Origin: Platycnemis pennipes
Lineage: Eukaryota > Arthropoda > Insecta > Odonata > Platycnemididae
Direction: 5' to 3'
Length of the DNA: 64,000 nucleotides
NCBI GenBank assembly: GCA_933228895.1
Contig: OW121858.1
Location: 28,791,859-28,855,858 of the forward strand
The notes under the pieces were generated by a model, which worked only from the letters and a program-made list of their open reading frames with translations, was not told the origin of the DNA and ran no database searches. Position numbers and translations under genes: made by a program. Position 1 is the first letter of the stretch, and each line of letters starts with the position of its first letter. Positions 22,172 to 32,766 of this stretch are shown here, piece after piece.

Positions 22172-23146
22172 CTTGAGGGGTTCCACCATGACTCCGCGAT
22201 TCAATGTACCGTAAAAGAGCTATTTGTTATTTAATGAATAAATACTGATCCAGAAAAACACCTGTATGGAAAGTCAACTATAGGATGATAACGCATACTA
22301 CACAATAATTGTATGAGTATGCTATTATTTTGCGCGTTGTAGTTGCATTCTATTTTAATACAAGCTCTTTTTTAACTCATTTTGACTTCGGAACATGGCT
22401 GACGTGTTGTTGCCAAGTTTAATTTACAAAATGAGAATACATGCTCAATCCCGCTAATAAATATTCTAAAATAGATTAAATATTTTCTTACTCCATTTTA
22501 AACTATTCTTTTGCAAATACAACTGTTTGTTTCGAATTTTATTTATATTCATATTTTTGAAAACTGTTTGGCAACATTGACGATGCTACCATTTGGAAGC
22601 ATTGGTATTAATTACATCATTTAAATAACCAATGAAATGTTTAAATTACATAAAAGATATAAGAAGGAACTTCGTAAGGTATATTCCTAAATTAAGTTAG
22701 TACATATTCACTTGTAATCGCCTTCCGTCACAAGTACCGTTGCCAATGATTACAACATACTGTAGAGCCACTTTCTCGTAACTAAGGCTTTTCTGCTTTT
22801 TTTTCGAGCAAACATTTATTAATATCAATTAAACAATTATGGTAAGGCGAGCACTTTTTTCAAATGCTAAATTCTACATAAAATTGCGCATCTTATATTA
22901 GTTTTTCGTCAAAACGACATTTCTCTTTACATTATTAATCTGCAAATTTTACTGCAAGAGCCAAATGCTCTGCCGTATAACCACATAATATAAAATTTCT
23001 GATTTTTAACATCTTTTTTCTTCAAATATAATTGATGGAAAGGCTTCATTATTTTATTGCCAATCGATAGAAGGCCCAAAAAATGATGTGTCCTGAAATG
23101 TTCACAAAAATGACATCTGCTTCATAATTCAGTGGAGCCACCTTAA
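22172..23146 (+). mobile_element. MITE family A, copy 2
   Basis: Full length, ends TTGAGGGGTTCCACC and GGAGCCACCTTAA. About 690 bp upstream of copy 3 in the same orientation, with a truncated family B MITE between them. Confidence 0.85.
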
Positions 23147-23522
23147 ATAAAAATTTTTGTCTTAAAAAAATTTAAAAATATGTCTTTCTATTATTATGTC
23201 TAAGATTCCAGTAAAGTTCAAAAAACTAAAGTTGTTTTTTTTTACGGAGTCATAACTTGCGAATTAAAATGGTCATTACTCGTACAGTTTCAGTTCAAGT
23301 CAAACATTAGTAGTAACCAATGTTCCCCAAAGATTCTTCGTGAAGAGTGTATTATTTTAAATCATATTCACATTCATGAAAGTTAGCTAGGCTCATTTTA
23401 AGAGAAACACGTCTGGAAGTTTTGAGTTGGGGAGACTGAATTTTTGGTGTACAACAAAGTCCCATCCTATGGGAATAGCATGGGCAATGTCAGCAAATAC
23501 AATGATCATTAATACATGTTGA

Positions 23523-23763
23523 GATGGGTAAATTACCGTAATTTTCAATTGAGGTAAATTATGGTAATTTTCGAAAATTGCCATCATTTTCAGGTAATTT
23601 TAGGTTTGAGCTGCAAATCCTTTAACAGAGGACTCAAGGGTAATCAAATAGCATTGAGACACAAATGCTGATGCTTATATATCAAACATATCACAATGCT
23701 TATCTATTATAACTAGTTAAAAAAATTATAACGAAGTTGGCGGCAACACGCAATTTGCCTCTT
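23523..23763 (+). mobile_element. hAT MITE family B, truncated copy
   Basis: Starts GAGATGGGTAAATTACC and breaks off after AATTTGCCTCT. It keeps TTTTCAATTGAGG, which is the undisturbed version of the site where the ISL2EU-like element entered copy 1. Confidence 0.85.
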
Positions 23764-23839
23764 GACTGATTTATGCTCACAGAGTTAATATGCCGCCATT
23801 TGATCGCTGTGATCAATGTCTCTCATATATTTATCATAC

Positions 23840-24823
23840 TTAAGGAGATTCCACCGTAACTCCACGATTCAAAATCCTGTAAAAGAGCTATTTGTTATGC
23901 ATTGAATAAATACCAGTACAGAAAAAAGCCTATATGGAAATTCATCTAGATTGTGATAACGCATAGTGCACAGTAATGGTATGAGTATGCTATTAAATAG
24001 CGTGTTGTAGTTGCAATCTATTTTAATACAAGCTCTTTTTTTTAACTCATTTTGACTTTGTAATATGGCTGACATGTTGTTGCCACGTTTAATTTAAAAA
24101 GTGAGAATACATGCTCAATCCCACTAATACGCATTCTAAAATAGTTTAAGTATTTTCCTACTTAGTTTTAAACTATTCACTTGCAAATACAACTCTTTGT
24201 TTTTAATTTTATTAATGTAAATAGATATTTTTGAAAACTGTTTGGCAACAATGCCGCTGCTACCATTTGGAAGCATTGGTATTAATTACACCATGTCAAT
24301 AAACAATGAAATATTTAAATCAAATAAGAAAATATAAGAAGTACCTTGGTAAGGGATATTTTCGTAAATTAAGTTAGTTAATATAGGCTCGTAAGCACGT
24401 TCTGTCACAAGTGTCGTTGCTGATGATAACAACATACTGTAGCGCCACTTTCATGTAACAAAGGCTCTTCTACTTTTTTTGAGCAAACATTTATTAATAT
24501 CAATTAAACAAGTGTGGTAAGGTGAACACTTTTTTTGACAATGCTAAATTCTACATAAAATTGCGCATCTTATGTTATTTTTTTTGTGTAAATGACATTT
24601 CTCTTTACATTATTAATCTGAAAATTTTACTGCAAGAGCCATGCTCTGCCGTACAACCACGAAATATAGAATAGCTGATTTTCAACGTCTTATTTCTTCA
24701 AATATATAATGGATAGGCCAAATTACTTCATTACCAATTGATAGAAGGGCCAAAAAAATGATATGTGGACTAAATTTTTCACGAAAATGACAATTATTTC
24801 ATGATTCAGCGGAGCCTCCTTAA
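23840..24823 (+). mobile_element. MITE family A, copy 3
   Basis: Ends TTAAGGAGATTCCACC and GGAGCCTCCTTAA. This copy gives the clearest TTAA at both borders. Confidence 0.85.
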
Positions 24824-25306
24824 CAACTGGCTCCGGTTCCGATTTCATGATCCCTTTTCTGTTTGGGATCTCGAGCAACTGGCTCCTAAACTTAGATTTG
24901 ATTACTAAAATGTCCCGTTTGCTCTCCATTTCAAGACGCATATACCGTCATGACTCTACCGCTTTAAAATTTCACCCTTTTTGAGTCTCTGGGACACAAT
25001 TTCATTGGGATTCCCTACTCTGCTGGACCATAATCTCCCTGTGCAATATGCTTTTCTTTTCTCTAAGAGTTCTCTAGCCATTTGCACACTTGTAATAATT
25101 GTCTAAATAAACAGAATGGCAAAAATCCATCTCGGCCCTCAAGTAGTTTATGCACTACATTCCTTACGTGCCCTCTCCTGCTTCCTTATCTGCATACCCA
25201 GAATATATCAGCATTTGCAATACTATTGGTGAAAACTATCAAAGTGTGAAAAGTCTCCTCCGTTTAAAATGGTAGTAGTAACAGTTGTTTTATAGGCCAC
25301 CACGCT
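24824..25306. other. No gene seen
   Basis: Unique-looking sequence between family A copy 3 and the 152-bp array. CAACTGGCTCC occurs twice near 24820-24890. Confidence 0.4.
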
Positions 25307-26245
25307 TCCTGCTCGTGCAGTCCTCTGTTACGGCGAAGCATGGTGTGAAGTTCGCTCGGCTATGGGCCAAGTTCACGGTACATTTAGTGAAATGAATACT
25401 TACCGTATTTAAATGGATCAGCTAAATAATAACTCTAAATTAAGTAAATAATTGCTTGTACTGCTCATGCAGTCCTCTGTTACGGCGAAGCATGGTGTGA
25501 AGTTCGCTCGGCTATGGGCCAAGTTCACGGTACATTTAGTGAAATGAATACTTACCGTATTTAAATGGATCAGCTAAATAATAACTCTAAATTAAGTAAA
25601 TAATTGCTTGTACTGCTCGTGCAGTCCTCTGTTACGGCGAAGCATGGTGTGAAGTTCGCTCGGCTACGGGCCAAGTTCACGGTACATTTAGTGAAATGAA
25701 TACTTACCGTATTTAAATGGATCAGCTAAATAATAACTCTAAATTAAGTAAATAATAGCTTGTACTGCTCATGCAGTCCTCTGTTACGGCGAAGAATGGT
25801 GTGAAGTTTGCTCGGCTATGGGCCAAGTTCACGGTACATTTAGTGAAATGAATACTTACTGTATATAAATGGTTTGGCTAAATAATAACTCTAAATTAAG
25901 TAAATAATTGCTTGTGCTGCTCATGCAGTCCTCTGTTACGGCGAAGCATGGTGTGAAGTTCGCTCAGCTATGGGCCAAGTTCACCGTACATTTAGTGAAA
26001 TGAAACTTACTGTATATAAATGGTTTGGCTAAATAATAACTCGAAATTAAGTAAATAATTGCTTGTACTGCTCGTGCAGTCCTCTGTGACGGCGAAGCAT
26101 GGTGTGAAGTTCGCTCGGCTATGGGCCAAGTTCGCGGTACATTTAGTGAAATGAATACTTACCGTTTTTAAATGGCTCGGCTAAATAATAACTCTAAATT
26201 AAGTAAATAATTGCTTGTGCTGCTCATGCATTCCTCTGTTACGGG
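25307..26245 (+). repeat. Satellite array, 152-bp unit, six copies plus a partial
   Basis: Units start GCTC(G/A)TGCAGTCCTCTG at 25311, 25463, 25615, 25767, 25919, 26070 and 26222. Each holds GAAGCATGGTGTGAAGTTCG, CTATGGGCCAAGTTCACGG and TTTAGTGAAATGAA. Units are about 95% alike. The CTATGGGCCAAGTTCA core is the complement of the TGAACTTGGCCCATAG motif in the arrays at 44-49 kb. Confidence 0.95.
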
Positions 26246-26297
26246 AGTTCTTTCTATTTATTGTGTTTTACAACTTTACATTGACTAGTATAACGTA

Positions 26298-26495
26298 ATC
26301 TCCAGAGTTAACGAAGACATCTCAGCTATTGTAGATTGTGCAGAAAAGAACTCCCTTCTTTGGAATAATAGCAAAACTCCGATTATCACGCTCGGGAGCT
26401 CCAAAATAACGAACAAATTTGATCTCGTCGTCATTCCGAAAATTGAAGTTGGGAACACCGAGCTGACGAGCTTGCGCGATTGTCTGAATGACTGA
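26298..26495 (+). pseudogene. LINE reverse-transcriptase C-terminal relic
   Basis: The 66-codon frame reads ISRVNEDISAIVDCAEKNSLL then WNNSKTPIITLGSSK, the pattern of the segment just after Y-x-D-D in Jockey/R1-type RTs (D-x-x-x-I-x-x-W-x-x-x-N-x-L-x-x-N-x-x-K-T-x-x-I-x-x-G-S). Most of the gene is missing. The family is not resolved. Confidence 0.5.
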
Positions 26496-27399
26496 ATGGG
26501 AAATAGAACCTGTTCTAATTCCATTCAGACGAACATACAATTTCTTTCAGTTTATACAAGCGTTTGTACAATAAATTATATCGTGTAAAAGCGGCCTTTA
26601 TTGTATTATTGCCGCTCCAGGAGACTTTGTTCCAGAGAGTGATGAAATTTTCTATTTTCTCTAAGTTTTCAAGTATGATTTATAAATTTGAGTGATCCAT
26701 CCTGTAGAATGGATCACTGGGATCATTCAGGATAAGGGCATATCCAAAAAACCTGATACCCTTTGGGTTCCAACTGTAGATGTTTTAACGAAAATCGATC
26801 CGCAATGCCCAACGGGACGAACCTATAGTTTGACACGCACGGAAGTTCAAGAAGCAAACAACAGACTACAGTCCAGACTAATGAAATAGGAATATCTAAG
26901 GCTAGATCTGGGAACTCAGTTATGTCAAGGGATCGTGAATGAAGGTATTTTAAACCTACTTTTATGGTACCTTTTGTAAATAATTTATATTGAACAAGCT
27001 CAAACATTTTCTTCCAGTGTCAAAAGGTGTACAAAAAAATTCATATCTCCCGTCATACTTGGAGTCCCACTTTGAAAGTTGGGACATACATTAATGAAAT
27101 ATGTATGTTGTAAAGGAAAAAAAATTAGGCAAAATAAAATATCCAATTTTTTGTAATTCAAGGTCAAACTATGTTGACCTTGACCTTTGATCTATAATTA
27201 TTTATAACCGTGGCATGTGAATTATCAAATGAAAGGTAATATTAAGAGCTTTAAAGTGACACCACACACAACTCTCTAAGTGTGTTGGTATCAGAGTTAC
27301 GACAGTTCAAAAAGTGCACTGCAGACCTAAAGTTTGATTGTTGGGCAATATTTAGACCCAATTTTCTGACAAAGTATTTGGCCCAGGGGTGTAATACTT
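26496..27399. other. No gene; small regulatory-like motifs
   Basis: A 9-bp hairpin (GTGATCCAT/ATGGATCAC) lies at 26692-26717. A cluster of AGGTCA half-sites in both orientations lies at 27159-27190. The 65-codon frame at 26692-26889 is unrecognised. Confidence 0.4.
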
Positions 27400-27962
27400 A
27401 CAAGGAGACATCGCGAGATTGATGTTCGGGATCCGAATGCCGATGTTATTTTCTGAAACTATAAAGGAAATGTAGAAAAAGTGTCACGGCTTTCTTCCCC
27501 ATAGGCCCGGGTTCGAGAGATATAAGCAAGTAAAGATTTGGCGCAGAATCAGTATCTTTAAGTAAGAGTGCGACTCCAACAACCGGCGTAGCCGCGTGCA
27601 TTAAGGCGCACGGCCGATGGCTTTTGCCCCGGGCGACCTGGGTTCGAGTCCCGGTGAAGTCAATTTTTTTTCTTTCTTACAATTTAAGGAATCAATGCTA
27701 CAACCCATCCCCATTCAGTTAAGTCAGTTTCGTTCGTATTTTTTCTATTTTCAACTCATTTTCTGGATTTTCAATGGACCGAGGACTTACGACGCGAATT
27801 AGGGGATTTTATTTTCCCATTACAGGCTCACATGCTGCCCGACGCATTAGGTTTGGATGGATTTCGAGGATCCGTGAATACTTCTATGAATACCAAGGGC
27901 TTCAATTGTTCGCTGGACTACCAGAAGATAGTAAAGAATGAACTGAATGCTTATTACACTGC
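27400..27962 (+). repeat. Left arm of a near-perfect palindrome (563 bp)
   Basis: Inverted copy of 29345-29907; both arms are 563 bp. I see two substitutions, near 27565 (AGAG versus AGGG) and inside the tRNA-like B-box region (GAGTCCC versus GAGGCCC). The spacer is 1382 bp. The arm contains a tRNA-like segment and, after the acceptor-like CCCATTACAG, an open frame (MLPDALGLDGFRGSV...) that is identical in both arms. Confidence 0.95.
27593..27661 (+). other. tRNA-like segment with B-box and Pol III-type T run
   Basis: It contains a GGCGTAGCCGCGTGC stretch, then GGGTTCGAGTCCCGG (a perfect B-box within a 5-bp T-arm stem) and a T8 run at 27664. The acceptor stem does not pair, so it is not a functional tRNA; a SINE head or pseudo-tRNA is likelier. 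Mirror copy at 29646-29714. Confidence 0.55.
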
Positions 27963-29183
27963 GACGGTTGCCCTCGTAAATTCCTCGGAACCGCCCTGGA
28001 ATTTTCACTTTTATCACTTAATTTTTCCTTAAATAGTGAGCATGATATCGGCGGTAAATAGAAGGGCATGTGAAAAATATTTAAAATGATTTTCTCAAAG
28101 TACAACGTATTTTATTGCAGTGAACCCTTATCGTGGACGAAGGGAAGATTTTGAATTCCTACACATAAAACATGATGTAGGGATAACACTATTTTTCTTC
28201 CCACCTCCTGTTTTCTTTCGGTTCATTGAATGAATTTAAATTTTCATTCGTGGCATGTAATTGCCCATTATTTGATTATAGGCATTGATAAAACTTTTGA
28301 AGTGAGGTATATTCCTTCATCGTTTTTACATACCCAATCCCATACAAATTAAATAGTATTTAATGTCAGTTACAATAGTATTTTTCTATCTTCAGCGTAT
28401 TTTATTGATTTTTAAACGGACCTCCGAATGGTGACTTACCACGCGAATTTGGGGACTTATATAACGACACGTGAAATTCCAGGTAATGCGTTCTTCTACG
28501 CCCCAGCCATTGCTCCCTCAACCCCTTCATATATTTTTGATCTCAACTCTTTCTTGTCACCAAATAAACTCTACTGGCTATCCTCACATTCAGTTACTAA
28601 CCCTAGCCAGCTTCCCCCTTTTACCCATTAGGTCAAGTGCAATGACCCTGCGTTCCAGTAGTCTGCTCAAAGCGGTCTCAAAGTCTTCTTTGTCTATCTT
28701 TCGCACCCATCTTCACACGGTTGGGCCTCGGTGCCTCATTGAGAGATTAGCGAGGGTCAGCTGTGGAGGAAGGGTTGCTGGGGGCGGAACTCTTTGAAGG
28801 GCGCAAGAAGGCATGTCATAAAGGAGACAGGGTGGACGGAAGGACATTCTGTAGTAAGGAGGGAGAATTTGTTGGAAAGACAGTGGGTGGGCTGTGGAGA
28901 AAATCTAACGGAGGGAAAACCCAGTGGAAATGATATTATGAATAAAAGAATGTAGGAGTCGGAAAATCCCGGTTTGAGACAACGTTTTAGTAATGGGAAG
29001 GGGTGTTCTCTACATACAGCAACGCGTGGCAGCTGTATTGGGCCGTCTATTTCGCCAGTTTCAATCCAGCTCTTGATCAGTGAAGGTAAAGTGAAGCGTA
29101 GCTCAAGTTTCCTGCAGTAAGTCTTTTGCATTATTTAGTTTTCACCTATCTGCGGCGTTGTGTCGGGAGTTCTCGGAAGCTAA
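27963..29183. other. Palindrome spacer, no confident gene
   Basis: 28400-28470 repeats, with divergence, the ACTTAC(G/C)ACGCGAATT(A/T)GGGGA part of the palindrome arm. Overlapping frames at 28428-29131 are C/T-rich and unrecognised. Confidence 0.45.
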
Positions 29184-29316
29184 ATGAAGAGTGTTCGAGA
29201 AATCTGTCCTTCGTCCAGTGACGGCTCCTCATTGTCAGACAATGTAAATGACACTTCTCCATCGGTGTTGTCATCATACCAAGATGACATCACTGGTGCT
29301 GTGCATAGCTTTGAAG
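29184..29316 (+). CDS. Possible first coding exon, unknown gene
   Basis: ATG at 29184 opens MKSVREICPSSSDGSSLSDN and continues with an acidic/Ser-rich stretch (NDTSPSVLSSYQDDITGAVHSFE) to a donor-like GAAG|GTGTGT. It leaves one extra base, so it cannot join directly to the phase-0 exon at 30702 without another exon. I do not recognise the protein. Support is only the open frame, its composition and the donor. Confidence 0.3.
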
Positions 29317-29344
29317 GTGTGTAAAGTAGTGATTTTGATAGTAA

Positions 29345-29907
29345 GCAGTGTAATAAGCATTCAGTTCATTCTTTACTATCTTCTGGTAGTCCAGCGAACA
29401 ATTGAAGCCCTTGGTATTCATAGAAGTATTCACGGATCCTCGAAATCCATCCAAACCTAATGCGTCGGGCAGCATGTGAGCCTGTAATGGGAAAATAAAA
29501 TCCCCTAATTCGCGTCGTAAGTCCTCGGTCCATTGAAAATCCAGAAAATGAGTTGAAAATAGAAAAAATACGAACGAAACTGACTTAACTGAATGGGGAT
29601 GGGTTGTAGCATTGATTCCTTAAATTGTAAGAAAGAAAAAAAATTGACTTCACCGGGCCTCGAACCCAGGTCGCCCGGGGCAAAAGCCATCGGCCGTGCG
29701 CCTTAATGCACGCGGCTACGCCGGTTGTTGGAGTCGCACCCTTACTTAAAGATACTGATTCTGCGCCAAATCTTTACTTGCTTATATCTCTCGAACCCGG
29801 GCCTATGGGGAAGAAAGCCGTGACACTTTTTCTACATTTCCTTTATAGTTTCAGAAAATAACATCGGCATTCGGATCCCGAACATCAATCTCGCGATGTC
29901 TCCTTGT
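29345..29907 (-). repeat. Right arm of the near-perfect palindrome (563 bp)
   Basis: Mirror of 27400-27962. Its outer end abuts the hAT-type MITE at 29908 with no gap, so the palindrome border and the MITE border coincide. Confidence 0.95.
29646..29714 (-). other. tRNA-like segment, palindrome copy
   Basis: Mirror of 27593-27661. One substitution makes the T-arm GAGGCCC instead of GAGTCCC. Confidence 0.55.
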
Positions 29908-30431
29908 TAGAGATGGGCAACTTGGTAAATTACCATGGTATTATTCGTAAATTGCCGTGGTATTTTTCGTAAATTGCCAACACCCCTGAAAATTACTGTA
30001 ATAAACGGTAATTTTCAGAAAAGTTCTTTTTCAGAAAATTTCTTCCTCACGAAGGAACCATTGGAATTGGTAATATTATAAATTAAGAAGCTAAAGCGAT
30101 TTTGTTTACATTGTGTCCGTGATTAATTCCAATTAATTGAGGGTAAAATAACAAATGCACATTGCGCAGAGACGCATGTCTTTGGAACTAAAATTTTTCA
30201 TAGTGTGACAAAAGAGAGGCAAATTGCGTGTTGCTGCCAACTTTGTTTTAATTTTATTAATGAGTTATAATAGATTAACGTCATGATATGTTTGATATAA
30301 GCATCGGAATTTGTATCTCAATGCTATTTGATTTCGTTTTGAGTCCTCTGGTAAGGATTTGCAGCTCAAAACTTAAAATTACTGGAAAATTACAGTAATT
30401 TTTGAAAATTACGGTAATTTACCCATCTTTA
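29908..30431 (-). mobile_element. hAT MITE family B, copy 2 (524 bp)
   Basis: Runs from TAGAGATGGGCAAC to CCCATCTTTA. It is inverted relative to copy 3 (32767-33290), which has the same length. The flanks (CTCCTTGT left, ACTGTACG right) are not a duplication, so at least one side has been rearranged after insertion. Confidence 0.9.
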
Positions 30432-30532
30432 ACTGTACGTCTAAAAGGTCAATATTGGTCTACGACAATAAAATTATTGTTATTATTATTATTACCTTGG
30501 GTTCATCGAAGAAGCCTTTTTCTTGCCTTGCC
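30432..30532 (-). repeat. Inverted copy of the exon tail and donor region
   Basis: 101 bp that are the reverse complement of 32669-32766, with one substitution and one extra ATT. It therefore holds, in antisense, the last 37 nt of the 668-codon exon, its splice donor and 61 nt of intron, placed in the intron upstream of the same exon. Confidence 0.9.
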
Positions 30533-30701
30533 TAGTAATCTCTAGTAATACTTGGTATTATTTAGTTTCTCTGTAGGACCAACAACTTAACCGATTTTCA
30601 TCAAAATCGCAAAGGGTCAGGTAAATTCACTGGTTGATTTGTCATGGAATGACCCCTATTGTAATGCTTTTTGTCTGATAATGTGTTATCTCTCTTTCCA
30701 G

Positions 30702-32705
30702 CATCCGGAGAGGGAAGAGTGGACATCGTTTTGGGCTAGTCTCTCTAGTGGTCTCGGTGCCGCAGATGGGGAGTCTTTGGACATACCGGACTTGGACCGA
30801 TACGTCTACGAGACGGACGAGGAGTTCGTCGACAAGGCCCGGCATTGCGTCCTGAAAGCGGTCCTGGAGCGACACATCTGGATAATCCACTACTTGTTCG
30901 AGAGCTCCAAGGATTTGGGCGAGAAGGTAGTCCTGGACGAGGTTCTCGTTGACGAAACGAGGCTCAGATTCGTGTACACGTGGAACAGGATTCGTGGCAA
31001 GCGTATGAACGCGATAACGTTCTGTGGTAGGTGTGCCATAGGCCATGTGCAGAAGTTGGTGGAGAAGGATTTAGATGAGGAAGAAGACGATCCGTTTGCT
31101 TTCTTGGGGAAAATGCCGGAAGAAGAGCCTCCGACGGAAGAGGAAATGGAAAGGGAGTACTATCAGTTTCTCTACCTGCTCTTGCTGTGGGCGGAAAGGA
31201 ATCAGTTCTTGGCTCGGGTAAGAAAAACTATAACAAATGAAGGATTAACGTGGACCGGAGCGCAGTATGCGAAGCTGTGGTGTTCAGCTGAACTAAGAGA
31301 AGGGTTGAGGGTCGTCTTCAATTTCTTCATCGATCGGAGCAACGAGTTTAGTGAAGTCCTGAAGGGTTTGATCACGGGGGAACAGAACGATGCCCTAGAA
31401 AACTTGTCTCTCTACTCGTGCGACCTCTACGTGAAGCTCTTAGGGGTGTTGCTTGACAGGGAGTCGCTCGAAGCGATGCTCTTCCCTCCGAATGACAAAC
31501 GAAGGTTCTGGAGCATTCGCTTCGCGTGGTACAAAGTCCTCCGGAAGGGTAGTTTGGGTGCGGTGAAGTGTCTTTGGTTTTTCCTGGCGGAGAAGCTCAA
31601 AAGCGAAGATAGGGTAAAGCGATTCCTTCTCCGGAAGGATGGTGAGAAGTGTAACTCACTGTTTGTTGCGTCCCGCAACAGAAGGGACCACGATGTGCTT
31701 CCCTTCGTGTGGGAACGACACGGGAACAATTTTGGTGCGCAAGAGAGGTTGGAGATGATGTTTGATAGCTTCTCCGGTGTGGATTGCGGGGGACACGTGA
31801 ACCTCAATGCTTTCTTCGCCTTGCTGTACAAGCTTTTGGAGAGCGGGCTGTTGGATGCGCAAGCCGCAACGCGGTTGCTCCTGAGCAGGAATGAGTTTGG
31901 GAGTTCCTACCTCCTTGAGTTGGACAAGCACCTCTTCTGTTTCCCCACGTCGGCATGTGCGGTTTTCCGACTCCAGGCCCTCCTGCGTGATTTCGGTCTC
32001 GGCACGGAGACCATCCTGTCAAAGTTGAAGGGAGTGTACGAGGGTATAGCCAGGAGCTGCTTCAGCACTACGCAATGGACAGAATCCGATGCCTCCTACC
32101 TCCGCGACACAATCTCCAGTGCGTTTGAGGAAATGAAGTCGTGTTTCCCGCAAGATCTTTGGATGGACTCGTCCCTGTTGGAAGACGAGGTTTTGGAGGG
32201 GTATGCCTGCTATGAAGGGAACAAAGAGACTAGGATAAGCGCGCTGCAAATTAAGACATTTTACGTGTTCATGCGTGCGCAAGTAGAGTTGGAGCAAGGT
32301 TGTCTAGGTTCAGATGGGGTGGTCTATAAGTTGACGAAGCACTGGGGACAGATGTTGTACCCGTTCCACCTTCACTTCCAAGGCTGGAGGACGACGGTCC
32401 GAGAAAAACACACGACTACGCACTTCTACAGGCATTTCATGAATGCCCTTTCCATATTCCTCACCAAGGAGCATCTGTTGAGGGTACTTTTGAGTTCGTC
32501 TTTCTCTCGCGCTACTGTTTTCCATTATGCGTTGTCCGAGGAGCATCCCAACGGGTTCCTTTCATTGTACGACATCTCCCGTTGGGTATTGGGTGAAGAT
32601 GCGCTCTGGCGAATACCTTGTCTTCCATTGAACGCGGAACACGGCACCATTCTCCTGTATGCACTCCTGGCAAGGCAAGAAAAAGGCTTCTTCGATGAAC
32701 CCAAG
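30702..32705 (+). CDS. Unknown protein, 2004-nt internal exon (668 codons)
   Basis: The open frame runs 30639-32738, but splice signals define the exon: acceptor ATCTCTCTTTCCAG before 30702 and donor CCCAAG|GTAATA after 32705. Both borders are phase 0. The protein begins HPEREEWTSFWASLSSGLG, is rich in Leu, Glu, Asp, Arg and Phe, and has an acidic stretch (DLDEEEDDPF, then PEEEPPTEEEMERE) around residues 125-160. There is no signal peptide or clear membrane segment. Repeated amphipathic Leu-rich helices (for example RLLLSRNEFGSSYLLELDK) suggest an all-helical, possibly degenerate ankyrin/HEAT-like fold, but I recognise no domain. Codon use and the uninterrupted frame say it is real coding sequence. 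Neighbouring exons were not found. The exon sits between inverted repeats 29908-30532 and 32669-33290. Confidence 0.8.
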
Positions 32706-32766
32706 GTAATAATAATAACAATAATTTTATTGTCGTAGACCAATATTGGCCTTTTAGACGTACAGT
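32669..32766 (+). repeat. Exon tail and intron start, parent of the inverted copy
   Basis: Last 37 nt of the exon plus 61 nt of intron up to the MITE. It forms the inner part of a 622-bp inverted repeat with 30432-30532 plus the MITE copy 2. Confidence 0.9.

Noticed and set aside
25307..26245. CRISPR-like array
   Set aside because: The whole 152-bp unit is repeated with no variable spacers, in a eukaryotic context: a satellite.
27593..27661. Functional tRNA gene
   Set aside because: B-box and T run are good but acceptor and anticodon arms do not pair.
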